In this document: piece after piece, positions 8,251 through 16,245 of the stretch | How the letters are laid out: every line of letters begins with the position of its first letter | Numbering within the stretch: position 1 is the stretch's first letter | Assembly: GCF_000473205.1 (NCBI RefSeq) | Contig: NZ_KI421507.1 | Location: forward strand, 1,399,934 to 1,463,933 | DNA length: 64,000 nucleotides | Source of the DNA: Pseudophaeobacter arcticus DSM 23566 | GTDB lineage: Bacteria; Pseudomonadota; Alphaproteobacteria; Rhodobacterales; Rhodobacteraceae | Direction of reading: 5' to 3' | Notes under the pieces: model-generated | What the model saw: only the letters and a program-made list of their open reading frames with translations | The model's database searches: none | What the model was told of the DNA's origin: nothing | Program-made: the position numbers and the translations under genes

Positions 8251-9330
8251 TCAGTCTTGATCAAGCGCAGACTCTTCGCATACGACCTTCACTATCTGCG
8301 CCATTTCCGTTTCAAAGGTGTCGGTTGAATGCGTGGTTTTCTGCGCTTTAACATCTTCGATGGATTTGGTGTCCACACTGTGCGTAAACCACTTCAAAAA
8401 CGTGCGCATCACATGCGAAACACCTTCCTCACGGACGCTCCTCAGGTCTTCGGCGAAATAAGAGTTGCCGGCGTGGTGTCCAGTGATGATTTCGTATGAC
8501 GGGAAATAGGCGACCCCATCGTTGCCTTCCGACAGCTCTTCAGCCGCGACCCGAAGAACTGATTTGGAATAAATAGTCGCGGACAGTGCACTTTTGCCTG
8601 TTGCTGTAGCGACCAAAGGAACAGGTGAAACTGTTAGTATGACTTTCACCGTCGGATTTATATTTCTCAGCTTAGAAATAAATAAGTTCAAGTCGTCAAT
8701 AACTTCCGACACGCGCCAATTCTTAAACGTGTATTTTTCTTCCGAAAATTCGCCACCCGATACTCCGGGGCACAATGGGAAAACCGTGCCGTCGTCGCGC
8801 GACATCCAGCTTTCAGTGAGACCTAGCGTGAAAACGAAAACATCCATAGTTTCGAACATCTGTCGCACTGCAAGTAGATGCTGCGCTCTGTCGAATAGAG
8901 CCTCATCAGAACTAACAAATCCATTTGGCTGGATCTGGGGTCGCAGCGGATCAACAAAACTGTCCCTGTAGCGCCAGATCGGCTCTGACGACTCGAATGT
9001 ACGAAATGCTCGATCAAAAAGCTGAAGGAGTTGACGGGCCGTATAGATGTTGCCGTATCGGCAACTGAAGGTACCGTAATTGAAGTCACGCAGGATGCTT
9101 TCGGAAAGCAAAGGGTGACCTGTCTCTTCGACGTAGTAGTTGAAACCCGTCGCTTGCAGATGACGCGCAATATGTTGGGAAAAACAGCTTCCTGCAGTTG
9201 CTACTTTGTCCGATTTTTCAATAAGAAACGGTACAGAAGTGACCGGGTCACATTCATCTCGGTCAACGCTTGCTACTGAGCGTCGCCAAAAGGCCGAATC
9301 GGGAAGTGTTTTGTATGGATTGTTTCCCAT
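8251..9330 (-). CDS. GSCFA-domain protein
   Basis: About 359 residues of the GSCFA family, relatives of SGNH/GDSL hydrolases often found near polysaccharide genes. Near residue 47 is AGSCFSQHIARHL, the family signature; VFTLGLTESW, TVSPVPLVAT and YFPSYEIITG follow in the family order. No signal peptide or membrane segment is seen, so it is probably cytoplasmic. The ATG at 9330 is chosen; a TTG at 9339 would overlap the stop of the upstream gene (TTGA). It is cotranscribed with that SGNH-like gene. Base composition is AT-richer than the flanks, which fits horizontal acquisition beside the tRNA-Leu. The substrate is unknown. Confidence 0.85.
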   Translation of the reverse strand: MGNNPYKTLPDSAFWRRSVASVDRDECDPVTSVPFLIEKSDKVATAGSCFSQHIARHLQATGFNYYVEETGHPLLSESILRDFNYGTFSCRYGNIYTARQLLQLFDRAFRTFESSEPIWRYRDSFVDPLRPQIQPNGFVSSDEALFDRAQHLLAVRQMFETMDVFVFTLGLTESWMSRDDGTVFPLCPGVSGGEFSEEKYTFKNWRVSEVIDDLNLFISKLRNINPTVKVILTVSPVPLVATATGKSALSATIYSKSVLRVAAEELSEGNDGVAYFPSYEIITGHHAGNSYFAEDLRSVREEGVSHVMRTFLKWFTHSVDTKSIEDVKAQKTTHSTDTFETEMAQIVKVVCEESALDQD

Positions 9331-9335
9331 CTTTC

Positions 9336-10127
9336 TCAAGCTTCCCTTCTTTTTCTGGGGGTTTTTAGGTAGTCTGACAACTGATCCAAAACCTTCGACC
9401 CAAAATCAATGTTTCCGTGTGTAGGGTCCGCAAATCGCGCCATTTCTTCCGTAAGGTAGCCATCTTTATCTACCGTTTGCGCAGGAACTTCTAAATATGG
9501 AACATCCAGATCATCACAGGCTTCACGTATCAATTCATCATATGCCCGCCATAAAACAAGCGGGAAGTGATCGGCACATATTCCGTAATTCTTCACCCGC
9601 TCCAGATAGGGTCCTTCGAGCTTCAATGTTCCATGCTCATCAAATAGATGCGTGCTATACCGCGGTGGCGGCGGCGCTTGCAGATACACCACATCATCAC
9701 CAAGCCGGCACTTAAGTTCACGCAGCAGGCGAATGCCGAAATCGCTCTTTTCGGCCATCTTTTCGGCCATAAAGGCTTTCGTTAGAGGCTCTGTGAAGTA
9801 GAACTTTTCACCATTGTTTTCTTCACAAAATCTGTCACCGAAGAAAGCAAAATCGAAAGGCTCTGGATGACTAAATAAACCAAAATGAGTGTGGATGGCG
9901 CCCAAAAGGGAAAACGCAAAACTAGTATTTTCGTTCTCACTTCGACAGGAGTCAATTTGTTTTAAAATTTCCACATTTGGTTTATTGTCAAGAAACAGCG
10001 GCTTAAACTGGTCGTTATGCAGGTTGATAAAGGAAGCACCCATTCCCCATTCACCAGGAGTTTTTTTTGAATACGCGGCTGAAAGAGTTCCTACGTGACT
10101 TTGCCCCAAAATAATACAGTTGCTCAA
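9336..10127 (-). CDS. SGNH-hydrolase-like protein, partner of GSCFA gene
   Basis: 263 residues. The N terminus MSNCIILGQSHVGTL places GQSH (residues 8-11) after a beta strand where SGNH enzymes have GDS, and ADPTHGNIDFGSKVL near the C terminus has the Asp-x-x-His block. This is a suggestion of fold, not proof of activity. It starts with TTG preceded by GAGG at 7 nt spacing. Its TGA touches the start region of the GSCFA gene, so the two are translationally linked. AT-rich like its partner. A 7-bp inverted repeat (GATTAGA/TCTAATC) lies about 35 nt upstream. Confidence 0.7.
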   Translation of the reverse strand: MSNCIILGQSHVGTLSAAYSKKTPGEWGMGASFINLHNDQFKPLFLDNKPNVEILKQIDSCRSENENTSFAFSLLGAIHTHFGLFSHPEPFDFAFFGDRFCEENNGEKFYFTEPLTKAFMAEKMAEKSDFGIRLLRELKCRLGDDVVYLQAPPPPRYSTHLFDEHGTLKLEGPYLERVKNYGICADHFPLVLWRAYDELIREACDDLDVPYLEVPAQTVDKDGYLTEEMARFADPTHGNIDFGSKVLDQLSDYLKTPRKRREA

Positions 10128-10159
10128 AGCAGAACCTCACTCGAATTTTTCTGACCTGC

Positions 10160-10181
10160 GATTAGACTGGTGAATCTAATC
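10160..10181. promoter_or_regulatory. Inverted repeat upstream of the SGNH/GSCFA unit
   Basis: GATTAGA and TCTAATC separated by 8 nt, 33 nt upstream of the TTG start. A candidate operator; no cognate regulator can be named. Confidence 0.4.
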
Positions 10182-10233
10182 CATTAAGCTCAAGCGGCGC
10201 TACCATATATCACTCTTCTCAATAGGACCAATG

Positions 10234-10710
10234 CTAGCGCGCGCCCGTCCGATACCCCAACTCATCACGTTGTTCGGGGCTAACAGCGGGTGTGGTATTT
10301 GGCAAGAACTTTGATGCTGTCAACTGGGCCTGTCGTCGTAGGCCTATTCGCTCACCCGAGGTCAGCGAATAGACAGCGCGGTAGGTCGTAGCCTCCTCGA
10401 TGCTGGAACCCCGATCATGTGGCGCGTCCGGGCGGATGATCAATGCATCTCCGGATCTGGCAGGGCGCTGCATTCCGGGATAGGCAAAGCTTTGAACGCC
10501 CCAATCGGTCATTCCCACTACGTCGCAATCGTGCGGAGGGAGGCAGAATGCTTCCGTCAAGCCACTTGCACGGACAAGCTCCAGTCCCAGGGGGACTTTG
10601 CCTTCGTAGGCACTTGGGCAAATAACGACCTCAGTAGCCCAATCAGCGCAGTGGTCTGCCGCTGGGGCATCTCTACGCAGGTCTGGAATGTGGTGCAGTT
10701 GCAATCGCAA
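10234..10710 (-). CDS. Hypothetical protein
   Basis: A 158-residue frame starting with TTG at 10710, five nt after the stop of the azoreductase pseudogene, so it was probably cotranscribed with it. It contains EVVICPSAYEGKVPLGLEL and GMTDWGVQSFAYPGM, which I do not recognise. No signal peptide, membrane helix or cofactor motif is seen. The overlapping plus-strand frames have no better support. It may be a fragment of a longer gene. Confidence 0.45.
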   Translation of the reverse strand: MRLQLHHIPDLRRDAPAADHCADWATEVVICPSAYEGKVPLGLELVRASGLTEAFCLPPHDCDVVGMTDWGVQSFAYPGMQRPARSGDALIIRPDAPHDRGSSIEEATTYRAVYSLTSGERIGLRRQAQLTASKFLPNTTPAVSPEQRDELGYRTGAR

Positions 10711-10715
10711 CTGCC

Positions 10716-11403
10716 TCAGGCCGCCTGGGCGCCTACGCCTGCCAATGTCACGGCCAGATCATGGGTACGCTGCTCGGCGGCTTCAAAGGACGCCTTATAA
10801 CGGTCGTCCTTGAATTCCTGATATTCAATTGCGATTGTATCGATATCCTCCGCTGCGACGCCAAGGTAATGCGCACAGGCCGCCAGTGCCGGGTCCAAAG
10901 CATTGAGATCCGCGCCTACACCACCAGTCGCAAAGCCAAACTCCCCGCGTGCCGACAAAACAACCAACCGTTTTCCCGATAGGACCGGCTCGATTGGCGT
11001 ATCGCCACGCGCAAGGTCAAAGGAAAAGGTCTTGCCAATCCGCGCGACATGATCGATCCACCCCTTCAAGGCCGCCGGCATACCGTAGTTGTACATCGGC
11101 GCGCCCATCACGATGATATCCGCAGCAGTCACTTCCTCAATCAGCTCATCAGACAGTGCGAGCCGCTCATGCATCCACGGCTCACGCTCCTGTGTTGGGG
11201 GAAACGCGGCATGGATGAACCGGTGATTAATGGATGAACTGGTGATCAATGGCCGGAATGGGGTTCATTCCGACATCCCGGACGATCACTTTCGTGTCTG
11301 GTGCATCGGTCCGAAACCTTTAGGCAAAAATTTCGGTCAGATGGCGTGTCAAAGACCGGTCTTCCAATTGGGCACTGGCCTCAATCCGCAGCAAGCTGGG
11401 CAT
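10716..11403 (-). pseudogene. FMN-dependent NADH-azoreductase, frameshifted
   Basis: AzoR-type flavodoxin-fold quinone/azo reductase. From the ATG at 11401-11403, preceded by GGAGA, the frame reads MPSLLRIEASAQLEDRSLTR, hits a TAA at 11320-11322, continues in the same frame as KVIVRDVGMNPIPAIDHQFI to a second stop, and resumes in another frame as AAFPPTQEREPWMHERLALS and IIVMGAPMYNYGMPAALKGW (the flavin-binding loop). The shift comes from an imperfect 19-bp tandem duplication at 11211-11248. Two independent lesions make a functional full-length product unlikely. A LysR gene is divergent from it. Confidence 0.85.
11211..11248. repeat. 19-bp imperfect tandem duplication that shifts azoR frame
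   Basis: ATGGATGAACCGGTGATTA followed by ATGGATGAACTGGTGATCA (two differences). Nineteen is not a multiple of three, so the copy itself breaks the reading frame. Confidence 0.88.
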
Positions 11404-11531
11404 GGGACATCTCCTTGGATTTTGCATGCCCCGTCTTGTTTACCAACCCACCAAACAACTGGAGAAATCGCATTTATCAGGGCATAGATGAATGAAATTC
11501 ATCTCAACTGTAATCCGAAGGCAGAAATCCG

Positions 11532-12416
11532 ATGCGGCGTCTTCCCCCCCTACATGCTCTCAGGGCCTTTGAAGCCGCCGCGCGGCATCTACATTTTGGC
11601 CATGCCGCCGCAGAACTTCACTTGACGCCGACCGCGATCAGCCACCAGGTGCGCCAACTGGAAGAGATTTTGGGCGTGAAGCTCTTTCAGCGTTATCCGC
11701 GCCCCATTTGCCTGACTGCCGAGGGCGCGGCCTTGTATCCAGTGCTGCGCGAGAGCTTCGACCGCATGGCTCACGCCATCGTTGAACTTGCGCCGCAAGA
11801 CAAAGACCGTCCCTTGACGGTGTCTGTCACTGTGGCTTTCGCCAGCCTCTGGCTGATGCGCCGCCTGCCGGACCTGAACCGTCAGACCGGGTTGACCCTG
11901 AAGATTGAAGCCGACAACTGCCCCGTGGACCTTTCCGCAAGCAACGTCGATTGTGCCGTGCGCTATGCTCGCCAGGCGGGTGCAGAAGACCATTGGTTGC
12001 CGCTCTTCAAAGACCGCCTCGTACCGCTCTGTGCACCGGATCTGGTGCACAGCAATTCTATCGAGGGCGATGCCGATATCCTGCGGTTGCCGTTGATCCA
12101 ATACCGATGGGCCTCTGAAACGGATGCACCGCCAAGCTGGCAGAGTTGGTCGCAAGCCGCTGGCTTAGCTGGAGAAAATCCAGAAATCTCGCAGCATTAT
12201 TCCGAGGAAATTAATGCCATCGACGCTGCACTCGCGGGTCAGGGTGCAGTATTGGCATCCAGTGTCTTGGCTTCCTCCGCGGTGGCAGCCGGGCATCTGG
12301 TGTGCTTATCTAAAACCGCATTGTCGGGGCGAATGTTCTGGGCCGTGGCCCGCAACGGACACCCGCGGCTCAGCGAGGTGGAGAGCTTTTCGATTTGGGC
12401 GCGATCTACCAGTTGA
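11532..12416 (+). CDS. LysR-family transcriptional regulator (GcvA-like)
   Basis: 294 residues. The N-terminal winged helix reads LHALRAFEAAARHLHFGHAA and TAISHQVRQLEEILGVKLFQ, the GcvA/AmpR-type LysR signature; the rest is a LysR substrate-binding domain ending near residue 290. It is divergent from the azoR pseudogene with about 128 nt between, the usual arrangement for a LysR protein and its target. Since the target is broken, the regulator may be an orphan. It could also act elsewhere. Confidence 0.93.
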   Translation: MRRLPPLHALRAFEAAARHLHFGHAAAELHLTPTAISHQVRQLEEILGVKLFQRYPRPICLTAEGAALYPVLRESFDRMAHAIVELAPQDKDRPLTVSVTVAFASLWLMRRLPDLNRQTGLTLKIEADNCPVDLSASNVDCAVRYARQAGAEDHWLPLFKDRLVPLCAPDLVHSNSIEGDADILRLPLIQYRWASETDAPPSWQSWSQAAGLAGENPEISQHYSEEINAIDAALAGQGAVLASSVLASSAVAAGHLVCLSKTALSGRMFWAVARNGHPRLSEVESFSIWARSTS

Positions 12417-12810
12417 GCCAGATAAAAGCAACGCGGCTTGTTTCCGCATGCCTCCTCTCAGACAGGGTTCCATATCTGCACGTGCAGCGAAAGGCAGCAT
12501 TCGGAGGCGGCAGTGCGACCAGCGTGTCCGGGTTTGCAGGCAGAAGGTTGAGTTGGCTAGGTGTATTTCTGCACGTCTCTGACAACGGTGCCGAGCGCAA
12601 CATCGCCCTGGTCAGCTCTCGGGAAGCATTTTGCTCTTGCAGCAGAGTCTTCGCTGCGACTTGCGTGAATGTCGAGCTTGGGCTGGAAGCGGTCGGTTCA
12701 GCTGATCCCAAGAAAACTGCCAGAGGCAGGGCTATAACATAGCTGCGATTTTCACCTCACGCCAACGGGCGCGCGCTACTGCCGCCGGTTAGCGGCGAGG
12801 TCAGAGTTGC
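12417..12810. other. Intergenic region, no gene recognised
   Basis: Several overlapping frames on both strands run through these 394 nt, but none has a family match, a ribosome binding site or typical codon use. Possibly the remains of a lost gene. Confidence 0.5.
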
Positions 12811-13029
12811 ATGACGCAGCCCACAATCACCAAGACCATTTCGCTGGGCACAATCCTTAACCTCGCCACAATCCTCACCTCCCTGGCTTTTGCCTGGGGG
12901 CAACTCAATACGCGCATATCTGTGACCGAGGAAACGATCAGCCGTCTCGATGGCCGGGTGGTGACGCTGGATGACTTTCAGCGCCGTGAGGATCAAATCG
13001 ACCGTAGCCGTCTCGCTAGGTGTCAGTGA
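12811..13029 (+). CDS. Small membrane protein, possibly phage-derived
   Basis: 72 residues: MTQPTITKTISLGTILNLAT followed by a hydrophobic stretch (ILTSLAFAWG) and then RISVTEETISRLDGRVVTLD, a short coiled-coil-like tail. This layout resembles small one-helix proteins of prophages and gene transfer agents, but the resemblance is loose. The C terminus after DDFQRREDQ looks cut short. The ribosome binding site is weak (GAGG about 11 nt upstream). Confidence 0.45.
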   Translation: MTQPTITKTISLGTILNLATILTSLAFAWGQLNTRISVTEETISRLDGRVVTLDDFQRREDQIDRSRLARCQ

Positions 13030-13080
13030 TCAGGGTTGGCAGTCAGGCTTCAGTCATCTCGGTCTCCAGGACTTGAAGGG

Positions 13081-13102
13081 GCCGCCCCGCGGAGGGGGCG
13101 GC
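13081..13102 (-). terminator. GC-rich hairpin after the periplasmic protein gene
   Basis: GCCGCCCC and GGGGCGGC with a 6-nt loop, 11 nt past the minus-strand stop at 13113. The T run is weak, so termination is likely but not certain. Confidence 0.55.
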
Positions 13103-13112
13103 ATTTGGTGGA

Positions 13113-13862
13113 TCAGTTGAGGGCGCCGGGCAGGCTGAGATCGCCCGAAGCGATGTCGAAGACATCCGTCACGCAGAGCAGCGGCGCATGGATGTTTGTG
13201 TTCACCCGCAAGGCCGAGGTCACACCGTCATAGGCGGCACCGCTGACAGCGTCCGGTTTGGCGAAGGGCACGGTGAGAGAGATTTCCGGCCCGTCGAACA
13301 GTGGTGCATAGCCTGGGCTGTCGATGAAGATCGGGAGCCCAGGCCATGTCGCGGGCATGGCGGGCGTTGCACCTTCGGGAATGTCCCGCACGCCGAGAGC
13401 GCCTTCGCCGCAGGCCTCGGTCGGCGTCAAGACAACCCAATGGCTGTGCCACAAAAGCCCGTCATTGGCCGGATTGCCGTCGTTGTTTTCGTCAAAGAGC
13501 GGCGTGTCGTCGAAGTCCGGATGGCTGGTCGCGGCCAGAGCCAGGATGCCTGTGCCGCCTTCGAACCCGACCACCGCAGGGTCCAGCGAGGTGGGCCAGA
13601 CATAGGACAGCACGGGGGCACCGGCGAGGGCGCCGCTCGGGTCTGGTTGCTCTGATCCTGCGACACCGTTCGTTGTCATGTGGAACGTCACGAGACGGCT
13701 ATCACGATGGGCATGGGCGGCGAGGATATCAAAGGCCGCGGTTTTGAAAGCGTCAGCTGGCGAGGGGATGGCCCCGTCTTGGTGGATGGCATGGTTTTCA
13801 TCGGCGAAGGCACCGCTGGCCAGAGCCAGGGCGCAAAGGGATGTCAGAAGGATGCGGGTCAT
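13113..13862 (-). CDS. Exported protein of unknown function
   Basis: 249 residues with a Sec signal peptide (MTRILLTSLCALALASGAFA, cleavage before DENHAIH). The ATG at 13862 has GGAGAC upstream and is preferred over one at 13874. The mature protein has PLFDENNDGNPANDGLLWHS, an Asp/Asn-rich loop that could bind calcium, and HWVVLTPTEACGEGALGV; two or three Cys may form disulfides. I do not recognise the family. It is divergent from a MarR regulator, and the shared 87-nt region holds a 16-bp inverted repeat, so MarR control of this gene is likely. Confidence 0.75.
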   Translation of the reverse strand: MTRILLTSLCALALASGAFADENHAIHQDGAIPSPADAFKTAAFDILAAHAHRDSRLVTFHMTTNGVAGSEQPDPSGALAGAPVLSYVWPTSLDPAVVGFEGGTGILALAATSHPDFDDTPLFDENNDGNPANDGLLWHSHWVVLTPTEACGEGALGVRDIPEGATPAMPATWPGLPIFIDSPGYAPLFDGPEISLTVPFAKPDAVSGAAYDGVTSALRVNTNIHAPLLCVTDVFDIASGDLSLPGALN

Positions 13863-13884
13863 GATGGTCTCCATTCATTAAAGA

Positions 13885-13939
13885 TAGCGAGTCGATATCA
13901 TTTGGTGAAAGTTATTGCAATGATGATTTCGACTCGCTA
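13885..13939. promoter_or_regulatory. Putative MarR operator: 16-bp inverted repeat
   Basis: TAGCGAGTCGATATCA (13885-13900) and TGATTTCGACTCGCTA (13924-13939) are inverted copies with one mismatch, 23 nt apart, lying between divergent genes for a MarR protein and an exported protein. Position and symmetry fit an autoregulatory operator. Confidence 0.7.
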
Positions 13940-13949
13940 CTTTGCGCGT

Positions 13950-14492
13950 ATGAAAATAGCCAACCACATCCGCGCACTTGTTAGTCGCCTCACCCGCCTC
14001 GACGCCTCGGATACCTGGGGCGATGATCTGAACCCGGCGCAGATCTCCGCCTTGGAGTATCTGTCCTGTGCCAACCGCTTCTCGCGCGCACCCTCGCACG
14101 TGGCCGAGTATCTGGGCACGACGCGGGGAACGATGTCGCAGACGCTCAAGGCGCTGATGCGCAAAGGCTATGTGTCCGAAGCGAGATCCGAGGCGGACAA
14201 GAGGTCGATCCGGTATGATCTCACTGAAACAGGTTTCGCCGTGGCGGGGCGAACAGCCGCCTTGACTGAGGCCATTGCAGCGCTGCCCGCGGACCGCCAA
14301 ACGGATCTTGCCGAAACCCTCTCGACAGTTCTGAAATCCCGTCTTGCAGCGCGCGGCGGGCGCGCCTTTGGTATGTGCCGCAGCTGCGCCTATCATCGCA
14401 CGACCGGTGATGGCGCGTTTTGCGCCCTGCTGTCGCTGCCCCTCGCAGCGGAAGAGGGCGATCAGATCTGCCACGAACAGGTGGCAGCATGA
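13950..14492 (+). CDS. MarR-family regulator with C-terminal Cys cluster
   Basis: 180 residues from the ATG at 13950; an ATG at 13920 would add ten residues and place the second operator arm inside the gene, so the start is open. The winged helix is at ALEYLSCANRFSRAPSHVAEY to ARSEADKRSIRYDLTETG in pieces typical of MarR. The C terminus has Cys143, Cys146, Cys158 and Cys174 in the pattern C-x2-C-x11-C-x15-C, which could bind metal or an Fe-S cluster or sense oxidants (inference). The stop overlaps the start of the MOSC gene (ATGA), so the two are translationally coupled. Confidence 0.85.
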   Translation: MKIANHIRALVSRLTRLDASDTWGDDLNPAQISALEYLSCANRFSRAPSHVAEYLGTTRGTMSQTLKALMRKGYVSEARSEADKRSIRYDLTETGFAVAGRTAALTEAIAALPADRQTDLAETLSTVLKSRLAARGGRAFGMCRSCAYHRTTGDGAFCALLSLPLAAEEGDQICHEQVAA

Positions 14493-15172
14493 CGACCCGC
14501 GTCACCATTGAAGGCCTGTTCGCGGGCGTCGTTGAAGTGCACTGGCCTGGCAAACCACCATCGGCGATCAGAAAGCGGCCGCTCTCGCAGACTGTTTCGG
14601 TAACAGAAGGCGGCCTCGACGGAGATATGCAGGCAGACCTGACGGTGCATGGCGGTCGGGACAAGGCCCTACATCACTATCCCGGGGAGCATTATGCGGT
14701 CTGGTGCCATGAGTTGGCTCGCGATGATCTCGTGCCCGGCGGGTTTGGCGAAAACATCACGACCACCGGTCTGACGGAAGAAACGGTGTGCATCGGTGAC
14801 GTGTTCGCGCTCGGAACGGCAAGGGTGCAGATCAGCCAGGGTCGGCAACCCTGTTGGAAACTGAATTCCTACACGGCCGACGACCGGATGGCATGGCGCT
14901 TTCAGAAAACGGGACGGACAGGGTGGTATTACAGGATTTTGGCACCCGGCGAGGTCGGCGTCGGGGCGACCCTGACGCTGATCGACAGGCCCTGTCCGGA
15001 GTGGAGCGTCGCTCGCGTCACGCGCGCACGATTGACCCGACGCATCTCACGTCAGGACGCGGGGACCCTGGCAGACCTTGCCGAACTCGCCAACGGCTGG
15101 CGTGACGCGTTCGCCAGACTGGCGCAAGGCAATAGGCAGGAAGATACCGCAAAGCGGTTGCAAGGCTCATGA
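14489..15172 (+). CDS. MOSC-domain protein, YiiM-like
   Basis: 227 residues. The MOSC core has DGDMQADLTVHGGRDKALHH, FGENITTTGLTEETVCIGD and ISQGRQPCWKLNSY with the conserved Cys, then TGRTGWYYRILAPGEVGVGA, followed by the YiiM-type C-terminal helices. In E. coli YiiM is tied to detoxification of N-hydroxylated compounds using molybdenum cofactor (family knowledge). Coupled by ATGA overlap to the Cys-rich MarR gene, so a stress-inducible function is plausible. Confidence 0.9.
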   Translation: MTTRVTIEGLFAGVVEVHWPGKPPSAIRKRPLSQTVSVTEGGLDGDMQADLTVHGGRDKALHHYPGEHYAVWCHELARDDLVPGGFGENITTTGLTEETVCIGDVFALGTARVQISQGRQPCWKLNSYTADDRMAWRFQKTGRTGWYYRILAPGEVGVGATLTLIDRPCPEWSVARVTRARLTRRISRQDAGTLADLAELANGWRDAFARLAQGNRQEDTAKRLQGS

Positions 15173-15372
15173 CCTAGGCGTTTTTCGTGACAGCATTTGA
15201 TGGCCCGAACCTTGTCGTGCTCAGCCTCGAAGAGCGGGGGAAGGGAGATCTCGCCAGCGTCGCGTTGCGGGTTCAAAACCCCGGTGCTCTTGGGGTCTTG
15301 ATCGATCACATGGCAGTTCATACTATTTTCTCAGTCCGGTGTTGGAAAATATCCGACCTTCACGTTGGCGGC

Positions 15373-16176
15373 TCAAATCTGCTGGTCCATCGAATGGGAT
15401 GGCATCTGTGCCGCGTCGTGCCATCGGACAACTTTTGCGGGAACGCCTGCAACGGTGCAGTTTGGCGGCACCTCTTTCAGGACCACGCTGCCCGCTGCAA
15501 CTTTGCTCATCGCTCCGATTGTTACATTCCCCAAAACTTTGGCGCCGGCGCCAATCATGACGCCCTGTGCGATCTTGGGGTGTCGGTCTCCGATCTCATT
15601 GCCGGTGCCGCCCAGAGTTACATTCTGCATAACCGAGACATTATCATTGATCACTGTCGTTTCTCCGATCACGACACCGGCCCCGTGGTCAACCAGAATG
15701 CCGCGCCCTATGCTGGCAGCGGGGTGAATATCAGGCCCCAGCACCAGAGACACCCGGTTGGCCAGCCAGGCGGCAATGTCTGTACGCCCGTCCTTCAAGA
15801 GCTGATGCGCGATACGATGTGCCTGAACCGCTTGGAATCCTTTGAAGTTCAGAAGGGCATGAAGGTAACTGGTGCAGGCGGGATCGCGGTTGTAGGCGGC
15901 TTGGAGGTCCGCAACGGTGGCATTCGGCACGGACGGATGTGAATGCAAAATCTCGGCAAACAAATCCCCCAAGGCGCTGACATCAACTCCAGTTGCATGA
16001 AGAACCGCTGAGAGGTGACGTGCCAGCATCCACTCCAACGAAGATGCCTGCGCAAGGGGGGCAAGAACTGTGTTCAGGATCGGCTCCTGCCTGCGCAGCT
16101 GATTGACCTCGCTCACACATATCTCGAACATTGACTGCCGCGTATGTCCATCGGTCTTTTGCAAGTTCACAAGCAT
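15373..16176 (-). CDS. cysE: Serine O-acetyltransferase
   Basis: Makes O-acetylserine from serine and acetyl-CoA, the first step of cysteine synthesis. 267 residues from the ATG at 16176 (AGGG upstream); a TTG at 16242 would add 22. The N-terminal helical domain leads into left-handed beta-helix repeats: DIHPAASIGRGILVDHGAGV, VVIGETTVINDNVSVMQNVT, GVMIGAGAKVLGNVTIGAMS and the CoA-site VPPNCTVAGVPAKVV. It is the last gene of the TetR-led unit; whether that link is functional or fortuitous is unclear. Roseobacters often have another cysE copy. Confidence 0.9.
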   Translation of the reverse strand: MLVNLQKTDGHTRQSMFEICVSEVNQLRRQEPILNTVLAPLAQASSLEWMLARHLSAVLHATGVDVSALGDLFAEILHSHPSVPNATVADLQAAYNRDPACTSYLHALLNFKGFQAVQAHRIAHQLLKDGRTDIAAWLANRVSLVLGPDIHPAASIGRGILVDHGAGVVIGETTVINDNVSVMQNVTLGGTGNEIGDRHPKIAQGVMIGAGAKVLGNVTIGAMSKVAAGSVVLKEVPPNCTVAGVPAKVVRWHDAAQMPSHSMDQQI

Positions 16177-16245
16177 GTTTGCCCTAATACCGGATGTTTG
16201 ATCCACCTTGGGGCGCCTTTGTGTTTCTTGGTGTTTTGACAAGGT

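Noticed and set aside
12811..13029. Evidence for a prophage around the small membrane protein
   Set aside because: No other phage gene (portal, terminase, capsid, lysin) is present; the likeness of one small protein is not enough.
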